From Paenibacillus mucilaginosus 3016 (GTDB taxonomy: Bacteria; Bacillota; Bacilli; Paenibacillales; NBRC-103111), in the NCBI RefSeq assembly GCF_000250655.1, contig NC_016935.1, positions 5,660,001 through 5,724,000 of the forward strand: DNA of 64,000 bases, read 5' to 3'. Position numbers and translations under genes: made by a program. Positions 17,300-27,828 of this stretch are shown one piece after another (the stretch's first letter is position 1; the number at the start of each line of letters is the position of its first letter). The notes under the pieces were generated by a model that was given only the letters and a program-made list of their open reading frames with translations, did no database searches and was not told the DNA's origin.

Positions 17300-17344
17300 A
17301 CGATTAGGGATTTACAATATTTTTCTAGGGGACCCGAACCTCCC

Positions 17345-17374
17345 TTGCTAAATGTCAAATAAGTAAGGTATAGT
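17345..17374 (+). promoter_or_regulatory. SigA promoter of the ArsR-type regulator gene
   Basis: -35 TTGCTA (17345-17350), 18-bp spacer and -10 TATAGT (17369-17374), 31 bp upstream of the ATG. The operator array lies just upstream. Confidence 0.7.
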
Positions 17375-17405
17375 AAAACATAAACTGAAAACCGGAAGAG
17401 GGACC

Positions 17406-18362
17406 ATGGAGAAAATCGTATCGGAAAGCAATCTTCCCCTGTTTGAAGCACTGGCCAGCAACGTCCGGATCAAGATTATCGAACTGCTCGGCCAGCAGCC
17501 CATGATTATGAAGGACCTCGCCTCTGCGCTTGGTCTCAGCAACTCCATCATCACCATGCACGTCAAGAAGCTCGAGCGGGCCGATCTCGTCCGCACCGAG
17601 ATGATTCCGGGCAAGGGCGCGTCCCAGAAGCTCTGTACCCTGGTGGCCGAGCGCATCGAACTCGTCTTCCCGAGCAAGGGGCTCATCCCCCGGAATTTTC
17701 ACGTATCGAATATCCCGATCGGACACTTCACCGACTTCGAGGTCAAGCCGACCTGTGGACTCGCTTCGAAGTACAAGATCATCGGCGGGGGCTTCGACGA
17801 CCCGCGCTACTTCCTCGACACGGAGCGCGTCGACGCGAAGATTCTATGGTTCTCCCAAGGCTATGTGACCTATAAGATCGCGAATTACTTGCTGCCGGAC
17901 GAAGAGCCGGAGGAGCTCGAGATCTCCATGGAGCTCGCCTCCGAAGCCCCGCTGTCCAACGAGCATTGGCCGTCGGATATATCCTTCGCCTTCAACGGCG
18001 TCGATATCGGCAAGTGGACCTCCCCCGGCGACTTCGGCGGCACGCGCGGCAAGCACACGCCCGAGTGGTGGGATATCAACATGAACCAATACGGTCTTCT
18101 AGTTCATATCCGCATCAACGAGGACGGCACCTTCATCGAAGGCACGAAGGTCTCCGATTACACAATCCGCGATGTCCATATCCGCAAGCTCCAGTGGGAC
18201 TTCACCCTCTCCGTCAAGGAGGATGCGAAGAACCTCGGCGGCCTGACGATTTACGGCACCGGCTTCGGCAACTACTATCAGGACATCGTCTTCAAGCTGA
18301 CTTATATCAGCGGTGCGGCCAAGAGCTTCTCCACGCGTCCTGAGGCGCTGGAATTGTCGTAA
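17406..18362 (+). CDS. ArsR-type winged-helix regulator with large C-terminal domain
   Basis: 318 residues. The N-terminal 75 residues form an ArsR-like winged helix (LFEALASNVRIKIIELL, LASALGLSNSIITMHVKKLERADLV). The following 240 residues are a beta-rich domain with several Trp/Gly motifs (SDISFAFNGVDIGKW, DFGGTRGKHTPEWWD, YGTGFGNYYQDI), much larger than the metal-sensing ArsR core. It has no metal-binding cysteine pair in the helix. It is divergent from araN across the phased array, so it should control the arabinan locus and itself. The C-terminal domain may bind a sugar (inference). Confidence 0.75.
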   Translation: MEKIVSESNLPLFEALASNVRIKIIELLGQQPMIMKDLASALGLSNSIITMHVKKLERADLVRTEMIPGKGASQKLCTLVAERIELVFPSKGLIPRNFHVSNIPIGHFTDFEVKPTCGLASKYKIIGGGFDDPRYFLDTERVDAKILWFSQGYVTYKIANYLLPDEEPEELEISMELASEAPLSNEHWPSDISFAFNGVDIGKWTSPGDFGGTRGKHTPEWWDINMNQYGLLVHIRINEDGTFIEGTKVSDYTIRDVHIRKLQWDFTLSVKEDAKNLGGLTIYGTGFGNYYQDIVFKLTYISGAAKSFSTRPEALELS

Positions 18363-18420
18363 AGGCCGGCATGTCGTCACTATGCCCGTCCGTATCCTAA
18401 TGAAATGACCATGAACGCCA

Positions 18421-18464
18421 GCAGCCCCGGCAGGTTCTCCTCAGGAGACCCGCCGGGGCTGCTG
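18421..18464. terminator. Strong hairpin after the regulator gene
   Basis: AGCAGCCCCGGC pairs with GCCGGGGCTGCT, with an inner TCTCC/GGAGA stem. There is no clear T-tract on either strand. It lies between the converging regulator and lipoprotein genes. Confidence 0.6.
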
Positions 18465-18632
18465 TGCTATGATGGCCGAGCTGTTGTCATGGAAGCTGAT
18501 GCGATGTGATCTGCGCTGTGAGTCTGCCGCTGCTGCCGCGGCAGGATGGCCCGCTGATCGTGCGGTGCTCCAAGGAATCGGGATGCCGCTTGACTCCGCT
18601 CTGACCCTGACTCGGCCCGGTGTACCGCCGGA

Positions 18633-19289
18633 TTACTGGCCGATCTTGGACTGCAGCAGGGTGACCAGCTCCTGGCCGGCATTCCGGCCGCCGTTCATCC
18701 CCTGCCCGCCCTGGCCGCTGCCGCGGGCCGGCCGCTCGCCTGCGGCCGCATCCGTCTTCGCCGCTCCGTCGGCCGGCGCCTTCGCGTCCGCTGCGGAGCC
18801 TGCTGCCGCCGGCGCGGTGCCGTCCTGCTGCGGCTGGGGCGCGGTGCCGCCGGCGGCCGCCGCATCGGCCGGCCGGTTCCCTCCGCCGCCGGGACGCTGG
18901 GCTGCCGCCTGCTCGACGAACTGCTTCTGCTCGTCCGTCAGCATCCCGGTGAGCTTCGTCTTGTTCTCTTCCGTCAGCTCGGAAGCCGTAATCGCGCTCT
19001 GCACGAGAGGAAGCATCTGCTGTGCCTGCTCCTTCGTTAGGGCCAGGCCTTCCTGCTTATCGAGCGAGATCAGCGAACGGAAGGTCGAACTCATCGAGAA
19101 CGTTTTGTCGTTCATGGCCGGCTTGGTTCCGGTCTGCGTCTGCGCCGCCGCTTCCGAAGTTTGGCCTGTTCCGGAGGCCGCCGCAGCAGCTCCCTGTGCC
19201 GCCGTTTCCTGTGCCGCTTGGGGCTTGGTTCCGCAGCCCGCCGCCAGCACCGCCAGCAGTACGAAGGAGGAGATCATTTGTTTTTTCAT
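18633..19289 (-). CDS. Low-complexity Ala/Gly/Pro-rich lipoprotein
   Basis: About 218 residues from the ATG at 19289, which has AAGGGTG upstream. A GTG twelve bases earlier is possible. The signal peptide ends at lipobox LAAGC. A 70-residue core (KTFSMSSTFRSLISLDKQEGLALTKEQAQQ to LTDEQKQFVEQA) looks helical. It is flanked by Ala/Gly/Thr/Gln-rich disordered stretches, the second rich in PADG and GGQG. The core suggests a small secreted helical protein that senses or binds something at the surface, but no family is recognised. Confidence 0.7.
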   Translation of the reverse strand: MKKQMISSFVLLAVLAAGCGTKPQAAQETAAQGAAAAASGTGQTSEAAAQTQTGTKPAMNDKTFSMSSTFRSLISLDKQEGLALTKEQAQQMLPLVQSAITASELTEENKTKLTGMLTDEQKQFVEQAAAQRPGGGGNRPADAAAAGGTAPQPQQDGTAPAAAGSAADAKAPADGAAKTDAAAGERPARGSGQGGQGMNGGRNAGQELVTLLQSKIGQ

Positions 19290-19437
19290 CCGCTTCTTCA
19301 CCCTTAGTCTCTGTATGGTTTGGTTTCTCTACCCTCCACAGCATAAGGGCTGGAGCTAAATCTTTCCTGAATCCGGCATGAAAGGAAGCTGAACGCCTGC
19401 TGAATGTTTGCTGAACATCCTCCCGTACCCGCACCCA

Positions 19438-20211
19438 TTAATCGAGGATGCCTCCTCCGAAGACGAGCCGGTATTCCAGATGCTTGCCCCGGATCGTATC
19501 GATGCGGACCCCGCCGGTTTCCTTGGACGCCGTATGGATGATTTTGCCGTTGCCGAGATAAATGCCCAAGTGGGTGACCGGCTTCTGCGCCGGGGTCAGC
19601 TTCACATAGTCGGAGGGCCGGGTGCCGTGGAATTTGGTGAAGAAGAGCAGGTCCCCCCGCCGCGCCTGGCTCAGTGCCGTATACTTCCGCTTGGCGAAAG
19701 CCTTGACATAAGCGGCCTGGCTTCTCGAATCCCACGGCAGGTCCATCCCCAGGGCATACAGGAACACCCATCGGGTAAAGCTCGAGCAGTCGAACGTTCT
19801 CGGGTCCATTCGGTTCGCCCCGTACACGTACGGGGTGCCTATATACGATTTGGCTGCCTTGATCACATTCTCCACGTAACGTCCTCCGATCGGAAGGACG
19901 GATTTGTCGGGGTATCTGCGGATCAGGGGGAAGCCGTTCGGGTCCAGAAGCGGTGCCGCGTAGGGCCGTACTCCGGTCTCCCTTCCGCGCATGCGGCTCT
20001 CCCGGTGGAGCTGCTCCACACCAAGATCGCCGACCCTCTGATCTTCATCCCTCTGCAGCACCGTCCGGTCCGACATCCTCCCGTCGGTGATCCGTTCATC
20101 CTGTAAGAGCCCTTCATCCTCCACGCTCTGCATGCGGCTCTTCCCTGCCGAGCATCCTGTTACCAGCATGCAGCTGCAGAGCAGCCCAAGCACCAGCTTG
20201 TTCATTCGCAT
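19438..20211 (-). CDS. NlpC/P60 cell-wall hydrolase lipoprotein
   Basis: 257 residues. The signal peptide ends in lipobox LVTGC. A 75-residue charged linker follows. The NlpC/P60 domain begins near residue 115 (IKAAKSYIGTPYVYG). The catalytic Cys is in FDCSSFTRWVF, the His in THLGIYLG, and the third polar residue follows in IIHTAS. Such enzymes cut D-Glu/meso-DAP bonds in peptidoglycan. Anchoring at the membrane suggests work on the inner wall surface. It is a single gene. Confidence 0.85.
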   Translation of the reverse strand: MRMNKLVLGLLCSCMLVTGCSAGKSRMQSVEDEGLLQDERITDGRMSDRTVLQRDEDQRVGDLGVEQLHRESRMRGRETGVRPYAAPLLDPNGFPLIRRYPDKSVLPIGGRYVENVIKAAKSYIGTPYVYGANRMDPRTFDCSSFTRWVFLYALGMDLPWDSRSQAAYVKAFAKRKYTALSQARRGDLLFFTKFHGTRPSDYVKLTPAQKPVTHLGIYLGNGKIIHTASKETGGVRIDTIRGKHLEYRLVFGGGILD

Positions 20212-20398
20212 ACGTTCACTGAACCTTTCCGTAAGTTGATGGCCTTAGGATGGGACAGGGAGCCCGATTTTATGTCAGAATCTGCCGCCGGGCCCCGATC
20301 ACCGGCCGCGGCCGTCTTCAGGGAACAAGGTACGGTTAAGGAAAAGCACGGATGGCCTGAACGGGCCGATGCCCCTGCCGCAAACGAATGTATGCGCA

Positions 20399-20438
20399 GA
20401 AAAACCTTGCCCGGCAGCAAACGCCCAAGCAAGGTTTT
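20399..20438 (-). terminator. Terminator of the SGNH esterase gene
   Basis: AAAACCTTGC/GCAAGGTTTT perfect stem (20401-20410 with 20429-20438) with an 18-nt loop. Read leftward it ends in TTTTT. It is 75 bp after the stop. Confidence 0.8.
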
Positions 20439-20511
20439 CAAATGAGGCCGTATTTTTTCAAAGGGGGCCAGGGTGAAGTCAGGATAGAGATCTGCCGTGT
20501 ACCCAGGCTGC

Positions 20512-21675
20512 TTAGAAGCCGTCCATTCCCTGTCTTCTAAGCTCCTCGACGACGATGCGGGCCAGCTCTCTCGCCCCGTTGCGGTTCGGGTGCAGCGTGT
20601 CGCCTGTCATGTACAAGGCCAGCGTGGCTTCCGGACCGATCGAGGTGAAATAGGCCGAGCTCAGCACGTTGAGATCCACCAGCGGCACGCCCTCTTCCTG
20701 GGCAAGGGCTACCGTGGAGTGGCGGTACCAGCGGTTCTCGGAGAAATGCACGCCGGACGTGTTGAAGTCGGAAGCGCGGCCCTGCGGTGTCGAGAGGATG
20801 ACCGTCGCCCCCTTCGCCTTAGCCAGCCTTATCATCTCACGCATGTACTCCTTGAACTGCGCCTCGGTCGTCGTGTTCTTCGGATTCGTGTCATTGATGC
20901 CGAGCTGCAGGATGAAGTAGTCTCCCGGCTTGATGTACTTCAGGATCGCTTCCATCTGCCCGTCGTTCAGGAAGCCCCGGGCAATCTGTCCGCCGGACGC
21001 CATGTTCCGTACCTGGAATGCCTTCGGGTCGATGAACTGAGGGAGAAGCTGCCCCCATCCGGCCTGCACGCTGCTGTCCAGCGGATAATAGTTGCAAACC
21101 GTAGAGTCGCCGCCGATCCAGATCGTCCGGTTCGTGACAGGTTTGTTCGAGATCAACTTGATGTCGAGCGCGCTCAGCGTGAACATGGCCCCTGCTTTGC
21201 CTTCGGTCACGAGCAGATTGAGCTGTCCGTCCGAGACGGGAATCTGGAACTTGTCCACCGCCCCGTTGCCGGTCATGTTGATAATCTGGTACACCCCTTC
21301 GGCGGCTACGCTGGAGCGGCTCGTATTGCCGAGCGTTACGTCGACTTCATAGAGCCCCGGCGGCAGGTCGACGTTGAAGGTATTCGTGCTCTTCGTTCCG
21401 TACGTCACGAACTGTACGGAGTCGCTCGCCACCCCGGTACCGGAAGCCGGCAGATTCCGCATGTTCTCCGGCGTATTGAATCCGTAGCCCTTCTTCGCGG
21501 TGTACTTGTCCGAAGCGCTGACACCGATATACCCCTGTTCCACTGGCCCGCTGCCAAAATCAAAGCGGTACCGGTCATCCGCCGCTTCCGCCTGCGGCGC
21601 CCCCAAACTGCCAAGCAGCACGCCGGCGCCCAGCACCAGACTCATCAGCTTCGCGATCATGCTTTTTCTCATCAT
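20512..21675 (-). CDS. Secreted rhamnogalacturonan acetylesterase-like SGNH hydrolase
   Basis: 387 residues from the ATG at 21675, placed by AAGGAGG seven bases upstream. A longer open frame lacks a site. A signal peptide ends at QAEAA. An N-terminal beta-sandwich (YRFDFGSGPVEQGYIGV to KLISN) precedes the esterase, as in YesT/YesY-type enzymes. Catalytic blocks are IGGDSTVCNY (Ser), the LGINDT block (Asn) and GDTLHPN (Asp/His). It should deacetylate rhamnogalacturonan-I. The same two-part layout is found twice in the giant protein at 39525-45912. A cre-like site lies 33 bp upstream. Confidence 0.85.
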   Translation of the reverse strand: MMRKSMIAKLMSLVLGAGVLLGSLGAPQAEAADDRYRFDFGSGPVEQGYIGVSASDKYTAKKGYGFNTPENMRNLPASGTGVASDSVQFVTYGTKSTNTFNVDLPPGLYEVDVTLGNTSRSSVAAEGVYQIINMTGNGAVDKFQIPVSDGQLNLLVTEGKAGAMFTLSALDIKLISNKPVTNRTIWIGGDSTVCNYYPLDSSVQAGWGQLLPQFIDPKAFQVRNMASGGQIARGFLNDGQMEAILKYIKPGDYFILQLGINDTNPKNTTTEAQFKEYMREMIRLAKAKGATVILSTPQGRASDFNTSGVHFSENRWYRHSTVALAQEEGVPLVDLNVLSSAYFTSIGPEATLALYMTGDTLHPNRNGARELARIVVEELRRQGMDGF

Positions 21676-21707
21676 CTTTCCTCCTTGAAGGTTGATCTGC
21701 GCTTTCT

Positions 21708-21721
21708 TGTAAGCGCAATCA
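21708..21721. promoter_or_regulatory. cre-like CcpA site upstream of the SGNH esterase
   Basis: TGTAAGCGCAATCA matches the cre consensus at all fixed positions except one (A for T at position ten). It lies 33 bp before the start codon. Confidence 0.5.
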
Positions 21722-21947
21722 ATTCGGCGCGGATTACAGGCCCAAGCCAAATCTCGTCGTCCCTCTCCTCCCCTCTCCTAGAGAACCGCTTCAACGCTGC
21801 ACCCCGCCGTGCAGTTAAATCATAGAATAATTGCCATATTCAGAGAAAGCCAAAAATCAGTGCTCTCTGTTCAAAATTCCGTTGTATCCTCGGACTGGGA
21901 TTAGGCATAGTATCCTGCCCATCCATTAAATGTATCCTTTAGGATAA

Positions 21948-21976
21948 TTACCAATTTCCGAGGGGCGCGTTATATT
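21948..21976 (+). promoter_or_regulatory. Possible SigA promoter reading toward the 19-bp repeats
   Basis: -35 TTACCA (21948-21953), 17-bp spacer, -10 TATATT (21971-21976). No gene follows on the plus strand before the terminator at 22419. The match is moderate. Confidence 0.4.
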
Positions 21977-22263
21977 GAATATGCAGCCGCTAGTGATGTA
22001 CATACAGGGAGGTAGGGAAAGAAAACAAAACGACAAGCCACGGTGTTATGATGATGAAAAGCAGGAAGAAGGCGCCGTGACCGCCGTCACGGATGCACCA
22101 ACAGGGCGCGCTGGCGAGGCCTGAAGCGGCCGATCCGTTTCCGCGCGAATGAGCCGGAGCGGGCGGGCGCTGCGATTCCCGAAGGCCGGCCGGACGACGG
22201 ACAGGCTTCCGGTCCCCCCAACCCGGGGGCTGTCCGCCGCCGGTCGGCTGCAGGAAGAAGTGT

Positions 22264-22377
22264 ATTGTCCAGTAAGAAGTTTATTGTCCAGTAAGAAGTG
22301 TATTGTCCGGTAAGAAGTCAATTGTCCAGGAAACCGTGTATTGTCCAGTAAGAAGCGTATTGTCTCAATGCAGCTCT
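22264..22377. repeat. 19-bp tandem repeat, six units
   Basis: The unit ATTGTCCAGTAAGAAGTGT starts at 22264, 22283, 22302, 22321, 22340 and 22359, always 19 bp apart. Units four and six are diverged, and a decayed half-unit (GGAAGAAGTGT) precedes. There are no spacers and no protein of plausible composition. It is followed by a plus-strand terminator. Confidence 0.85.
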
Positions 22378-22418
22378 GCACTTTTGCAAAGGAATACCCT
22401 GAGATGACCCCCCCAAGG

Positions 22419-22444
22419 AAGACGGCCCGCCGGCCGTCTTTTTT
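22419..22444 (+). terminator. Intrinsic terminator after the 19-bp repeats
   Basis: Perfect 9-bp stem AAGACGGCC/GGCCGTCTT with a 4-nt loop, then TTTT on the plus strand. On the minus strand the tail is only TTCCTT, so rightward termination is favoured. It may also serve the small gene at 22472. Confidence 0.8.
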
Positions 22445-22471
22445 GGGTTTGTCCGGCATCCTGCCTCCGGC

Positions 22472-22624
22472 TTACTCCAGCTCCAGTTCCTTGCGGGTGA
22501 TCTTGGATGCGGGAATCCGGTCGTCTTCGTCGATCACGAAGCCGGTTCTTTCATGGCCCTGCACATCCTCGTACAGGCTTTTCTCGTCCTGGTCCTGTTC
22601 GATCTCCACTTTCTCGTTCGGCAT
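22472..22624 (-). CDS. Small acidic protein of unknown function
   Basis: 50 residues from the ATG at 22624, which has GGAGGTGG ten bases upstream. The frame extends further up without a better site. The peptide is acidic and hydrophilic (MPNEKVEIEQDQDEKS, DEDDRIPASK, KELELE) with no hydrophobic core, cysteine or membrane segment. It is likely an unstructured or spore-type small protein, but no family is recognised. Confidence 0.5.
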   Translation of the reverse strand: MPNEKVEIEQDQDEKSLYEDVQGHERTGFVIDEDDRIPASKITRKELELE

Positions 22625-22960
22625 GGCTCTTCCACCTCCAATGCTCGGGTATCCCTTTTTTCGCTCCGTTATGCTTCGCATAAAGGTCGCTTTCAAAAAG
22701 GGATCTCCTCGCTGAGTAAATAAAAGCTAAACCTTACTTTACGCCAGCGATATCCAGGCTATACAAAAACCATGGAAAACGATAACAAAGCCAGGAGCAA
22801 GGACAAAGAATGACATCTACGAAAAAATTGGATGAAGCTTCGATGAGGATGTCATGAGGCGGACCACCGGCAAACATGTTCACAGCTCCCCGAATGGTAT
22901 ATAATTAAAGGGATGTCCCGCGATAAGCCAAGCAGCGGGTCAATAGATTCATAGGAGACC
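22625..22960. promoter_or_regulatory. ParB-like upstream region with inverted repeat and -10 box
   Basis: An 8-bp perfect inverted repeat ATGACATC (22810-22817)/GATGTCAT (22848-22855) surrounds a 30-nt segment with a central AAGCTT. A TATAAT -10 box lies at about 22902-22907, with a weak -35 (TGTTCA) 17 bp before it. No canonical Spo0J parS (TGTTNCACGTGAAACA) was found. Confidence 0.45.
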
Positions 22961-24184
22961 ATGCAGATGAACATGACCGAAATTGCGATGAATTTGATTG
23001 ACGAAGACAAGGACCAGCCCCGCTATCAATTTGGCGAGGAAGCCCTCCGGGAGCTGATGGAGAGCATCGAAGAGCTGGGACTTCTCTCCCCGATCAAAGT
23101 AAGAACAACGCCGGGCGGGCGGTACAAGATCATTTATGGGAACCGCAGATACAAGGCATGTGAAATGCTGGGCCGGGAGACCATCCCCTGCATCGTCTCG
23201 GATGTAACCGATGAAATGGAAATTTATCTGGAGCAGATCGCGGAGAACCTGACGCGCGAAGGCTTCTCGCCGATCGAGGAAGCCGAAGCGTTCGACAAGC
23301 TGCTCAACAATCCCAAGTTTAAGAGCTCGACCAAATACCTCTCGAACAAGCTCGGGAAGCCCGAATCCTACATCAAGAACAAATGCGAGCTGCTCAAATT
23401 CGGCCGGGCGGTCAAAAAGCTGATCGTCGGCGGCACGGAAATCCGCAAGGATCTGCTCACGGAAGAGCAGCTGCTTCCGCTGAAGGATCTGCCGCTCGAG
23501 TACCGTGACACTCTGGCGCTCACGATCGCCCGGGACGAAATGCCGGTCAGCGACGTCAAGAAGATCGCGAAGCTGTTCAAAGCCAAGGACATCTCGGAGA
23601 ACACGAAGAGCAAGCTGCTCTACAAGAGCGGACCGGGTCTGATCGAGACCTGGTCCGTGCATGAGCACAACAAGGCCGAGCGCGCCAAGGCGGCGGAAGC
23701 CAAAGCGGCCGCCGAAGCGGAAGCGAAGGCAGCGGCCGAGCAGGCTGCGAAGGAGCAGCAGGCCAAGGCGGTGCAGGCCGCAGCTGAGGCCGGCGCGGCC
23801 GCAGCCCAGCCTGCGGGCCAGGCCGCAGCCCCGGCGCCGGAAGCACAGCCGGCCGCCCCTGCTGCAGCGGCGGCCCCGCAGGCTGCTGCGCCGCAGGCTC
23901 CGGCAGCGCCAAGTGCGCCGGGCGGCGAAGCGCTGCTCCTGACGCACCCGCCCGCTTCCCCGGCGCAGTCCAGCCCTTCGCCGGCCCTCGGCCAAGTGCA
24001 GCGCATGCTCGCGGCCCTGCCGCAGACGGCCCCGCTGCGGGCGGACGTGATCCGCTCGCTGGGCACGCTGCCGGCCGCCGAGCGCGAAGAGATTCTCGCC
24101 GGCATCGACAGTCTGATCGGCCAGCTCGAAAACCACCTGCTCGAGTGGAAGTCCGTGCGGGAGCAGGCCAAGGCCACGGTGTAG
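22961..24184 (+). CDS. ParB/Spo0J-like CTPase protein without a ParA partner
   Basis: 407 residues. AGGAG precedes two ATGs; the second (22967) is better spaced. Residues 10-110 are the ParB N-terminal domain with DKDQPRYQF, the GNRRYKA variant of the GERR CTP motif, and AENLTREGFSPIEEA, equivalent to ENLxRxDLxPxEEA. A helix-turn-helix follows (TKYLSNKLGKPESYIKNKCELL). Residues about 235-335 are an Ala/Lys/Glu then Ala/Pro-rich linker, unusual for ParB. A final helical segment (LGQVQRMLAAL to LENHLLEW) may dimerise. There is no parA or replication gene nearby. It could be a nucleoid-occlusion-like or specialised regulator. Confidence 0.8.
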   Translation: MQMNMTEIAMNLIDEDKDQPRYQFGEEALRELMESIEELGLLSPIKVRTTPGGRYKIIYGNRRYKACEMLGRETIPCIVSDVTDEMEIYLEQIAENLTREGFSPIEEAEAFDKLLNNPKFKSSTKYLSNKLGKPESYIKNKCELLKFGRAVKKLIVGGTEIRKDLLTEEQLLPLKDLPLEYRDTLALTIARDEMPVSDVKKIAKLFKAKDISENTKSKLLYKSGPGLIETWSVHEHNKAERAKAAEAKAAAEAEAKAAAEQAAKEQQAKAVQAAAEAGAAAAQPAGQAAAPAPEAQPAAPAAAAAPQAAAPQAPAAPSAPGGEALLLTHPPASPAQSSPSPALGQVQRMLAALPQTAPLRADVIRSLGTLPAAEREEILAGIDSLIGQLENHLLEWKSVREQAKATV

Positions 24185-24250
24185 CGCGGGAGCGGCATAC
24201 ATACGGCTTGGCCAACTGCTCGGCTGCCTTCATACGCAGCGCAGCACTCA

Positions 24251-24300
24251 CATGAATAAAGGCGCGGCCCCATCGTCCAGGGGCCACGCCTTTATTCATG
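24251..24300. terminator. Bidirectional terminator between parB-like and GH13 genes
   Basis: A 21-bp stem with one mismatch (CATGAATAAAGGCG side with its complement ending TTTATTCATG), 8-nt loop. The A/T-rich base serves both converging genes. Confidence 0.9.
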
Positions 24301-24301
24301 A

Positions 24302-26256
<1,955 letters not shown>

Positions 26257-26754
26257 TCATGAGGAATGCGCTTCGGCGCTTTCCCCGCCCGGCGTCCTCC
26301 CGTTCAGCTCCAGCCACTCCTTCCGCTTGCGCTCCAGCGTCCGCTCCAGACGCTCCAGTTCAAGCTTTGCCTTGGAGACGGCATGCTCGGATGCGGAGAG
26401 CTGCTGCTCGTAATCCATCCGCCGGCGCATCGGTACAAGGATGAATTCGAACACGGTCTTCCCTTCGCGTTCCCGGCGCACCGCATTCAGCAGCACGGGA
26501 ATCTCCTGGCCGGAGACCGCCTGCAGGGAAAGGTACATCTCCTCGACTTTTCCCTCCAGGTGCATTAAGGGAAAGAAGTAGATCTGAAAGAAGATGCGGC
26601 TCGAAACGGCCAGCACCGAATGCAGCGGCCGCCCCGCCAGCTTCGAGGATTCGCTGCCGAGCAGCTTGGCAAGAGTCTGATTGCTCTCGAGGATCGTGCA
26701 GTCCTCCTGTACGGTCAGGTACCCGCAGGGAGCCCGATCCAGTCGGTCATCCAT
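26257..26754 (-). CDS. PAS-coiled-coil protein resembling the RsbP N-terminus, no phosphatase domain
   Basis: About 165 residues. The PAS domain covers 5-110 (DRAPCGYLTVQEDCTILESNQTLAKLLG, IFFQIYFFPLMHLEGKVEEMYLSL, EIPVLLNA). The tail (110-155) is a coiled coil ending in KEWLELN. The PAS wording matches my memory of Bacillus RsbP, but RsbP continues into a PP2C phosphatase and this protein stops. It overlaps or abuts the RsbQ-like gene: a GTG at 26763 gives GTGA overlap, while the ATG at 26754 has AGGTG six bases before it. It probably passes a signal from the hydrolase to another partner (inference). Confidence 0.75.
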   Translation of the reverse strand: MDDRLDRAPCGYLTVQEDCTILESNQTLAKLLGSESSKLAGRPLHSVLAVSSRIFFQIYFFPLMHLEGKVEEMYLSLQAVSGQEIPVLLNAVRREREGKTVFEFILVPMRRRMDYEQQLSASEHAVSKAKLELERLERTLERKRKEWLELNGRTPGGESAEAHSS

Positions 26755-26759
26755 GGACT

Positions 26760-27596
26760 TCACCTGCCGTCTGCCGAGGATGCGCCGCCATGCACCGGCT
26801 GCAGGGATTCACCGATCCGCCGGATGGTCTCCTCCGGGTGGCTCAGGTGGGGGCAGTGCCCGGTCGCTTCCATGAGGACCAGCGTACTCCCGGGAACATG
26901 GCGGTGCATGTACGATCCTACCTCGAGCGGAGCGATCACGTCCCCGGCACACTGGAGAATGAGCGAGGGTACGGTCACCCTGGGCAGGTCGCTGCGGTTG
27001 TCCGCCAGGAACGTCGCCCTGGCGAATCTCCGGGCAATGTCCGGGTCCATCGAGCAGAAGCTCGTCTTGAGCTCCTGTGTCAGCTCCGGGCGGTCCGGAT
27101 TCTGCATCACGGCAGGGGCCAGGAAATCCGCCCAGCCGGCGAAGTTCCGCTCCATGAGCTCAAGCAGCCCCTCCAGATCCTCCCGTTCGAACCCGCCGGT
27201 ATAGGACGGCGGGAGGTTCATATAACACGGCGACGGGCTCACAAGAATGAGCTGCGAGAAGCGCTCCGGCTCACCGATCGAAGCGAGCAGGCCGATCATG
27301 GCTCCGACGGAATGCCCGACGAACACCACCTCTTGCAGGTCGAGCGTGCGGCAGATGTCCAGCACATCCAGCGCATAGCCGTCCAGGGCGGCGTACCGGT
27401 CCGCGTCGTAGTAAGCCCGGTCGGTCCGGCCGGCCCCGACATAGTCGAAGCGGATCACCCGGTATGTATCTTCGAAGGCCGGAGCCACGCAGCGCCACAT
27501 GTTCTGATCACATCCGAAGCCGGGTGCGAACATCATTGCCTGCTTGCCCCTGCCCGATATGTAAACTTGATTGCGGGCAAGAATATCGATCTTCAT
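26760..27596 (-). CDS. rsbQ: RsbQ-like alpha/beta hydrolase
   Basis: About 278 residues from one of two ATGs at 27599/27596 behind GGGGGAG. Ser96 lies in VGHSVG, the acid in CAGDVIAP and the His in [13 protein letters not shown], reproducing the RsbQ triad and its neighbouring sequence. [11 protein letters not shown] is the oxyanion-side motif of the RsbQ/KAI2 group. In Bacillus, RsbQ is required for RsbP to activate SigB during energy stress, probably by acting on or delivering a small hydrophobic ligand to the PAS domain. Here it is coupled to a PAS protein without phosphatase. Confidence 0.85.
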   Translation of the reverse strand: MKIDILARNQVYISGRGKQAMMFAPGFGCDQNMWRCVAPAFEDTYRVIRFDYVGAGRTDRAYYDADRYAALDGYALDVLDICRTLDLQEVVFVGHSVGAMIGLLASIGEPERFSQLILVSPSPCYMNLPPSYTGGFEREDLEGLLELMERNFAGWADFLAPAVMQNPDRPELTQELKTSFCSMDPDIARRFARATFLADNRSDLPRVTVPSLILQCAGDVIAPLEVGSYMHRHVPGSTLVLMEATGHCPHLSHPEETIRRIGESLQPVHGGASSADGR

Positions 27597-27828
27597 CATA
27601 CTCCCCCTTTTCTGTCCCACAGCTTTTGGACTGAGCGGCACATGGCAGAAGCAGTTACTCAGTTAGCAACCGTATCCTACTATACCATACTCTGCCTGGC
27701 CTTTGTTCCTATTCGCCGAAATAGAATTCAGTCCCCTCGGGAGGAGAGCCCCTCCCATCCCCCACCTCTCTCTTACCCGTACAGACAGGAATCATCACAA
27801 CAGCCTGGCAATGTAAGCCCTTACCCTC

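Noticed and set aside
22046-22459. Minus-strand 137-residue protein over the 19-bp repeats
   Set aside because: Ser/Arg/Pro-rich, formed by the repeats; no ribosome-binding site or domain.
22860-22890. parS site before the ParB-like gene
   Set aside because: ACATGTTCACAG shares only a partial half-site with TGTTNCACGTGAAACA and has no complementary half.
22949-24202. 417-residue minus-strand open frame opposite the ParB-like gene
   Set aside because: Antisense shadow; Arg/Leu/Gly-rich and motif-free, whereas the plus strand has complete ParB motifs.
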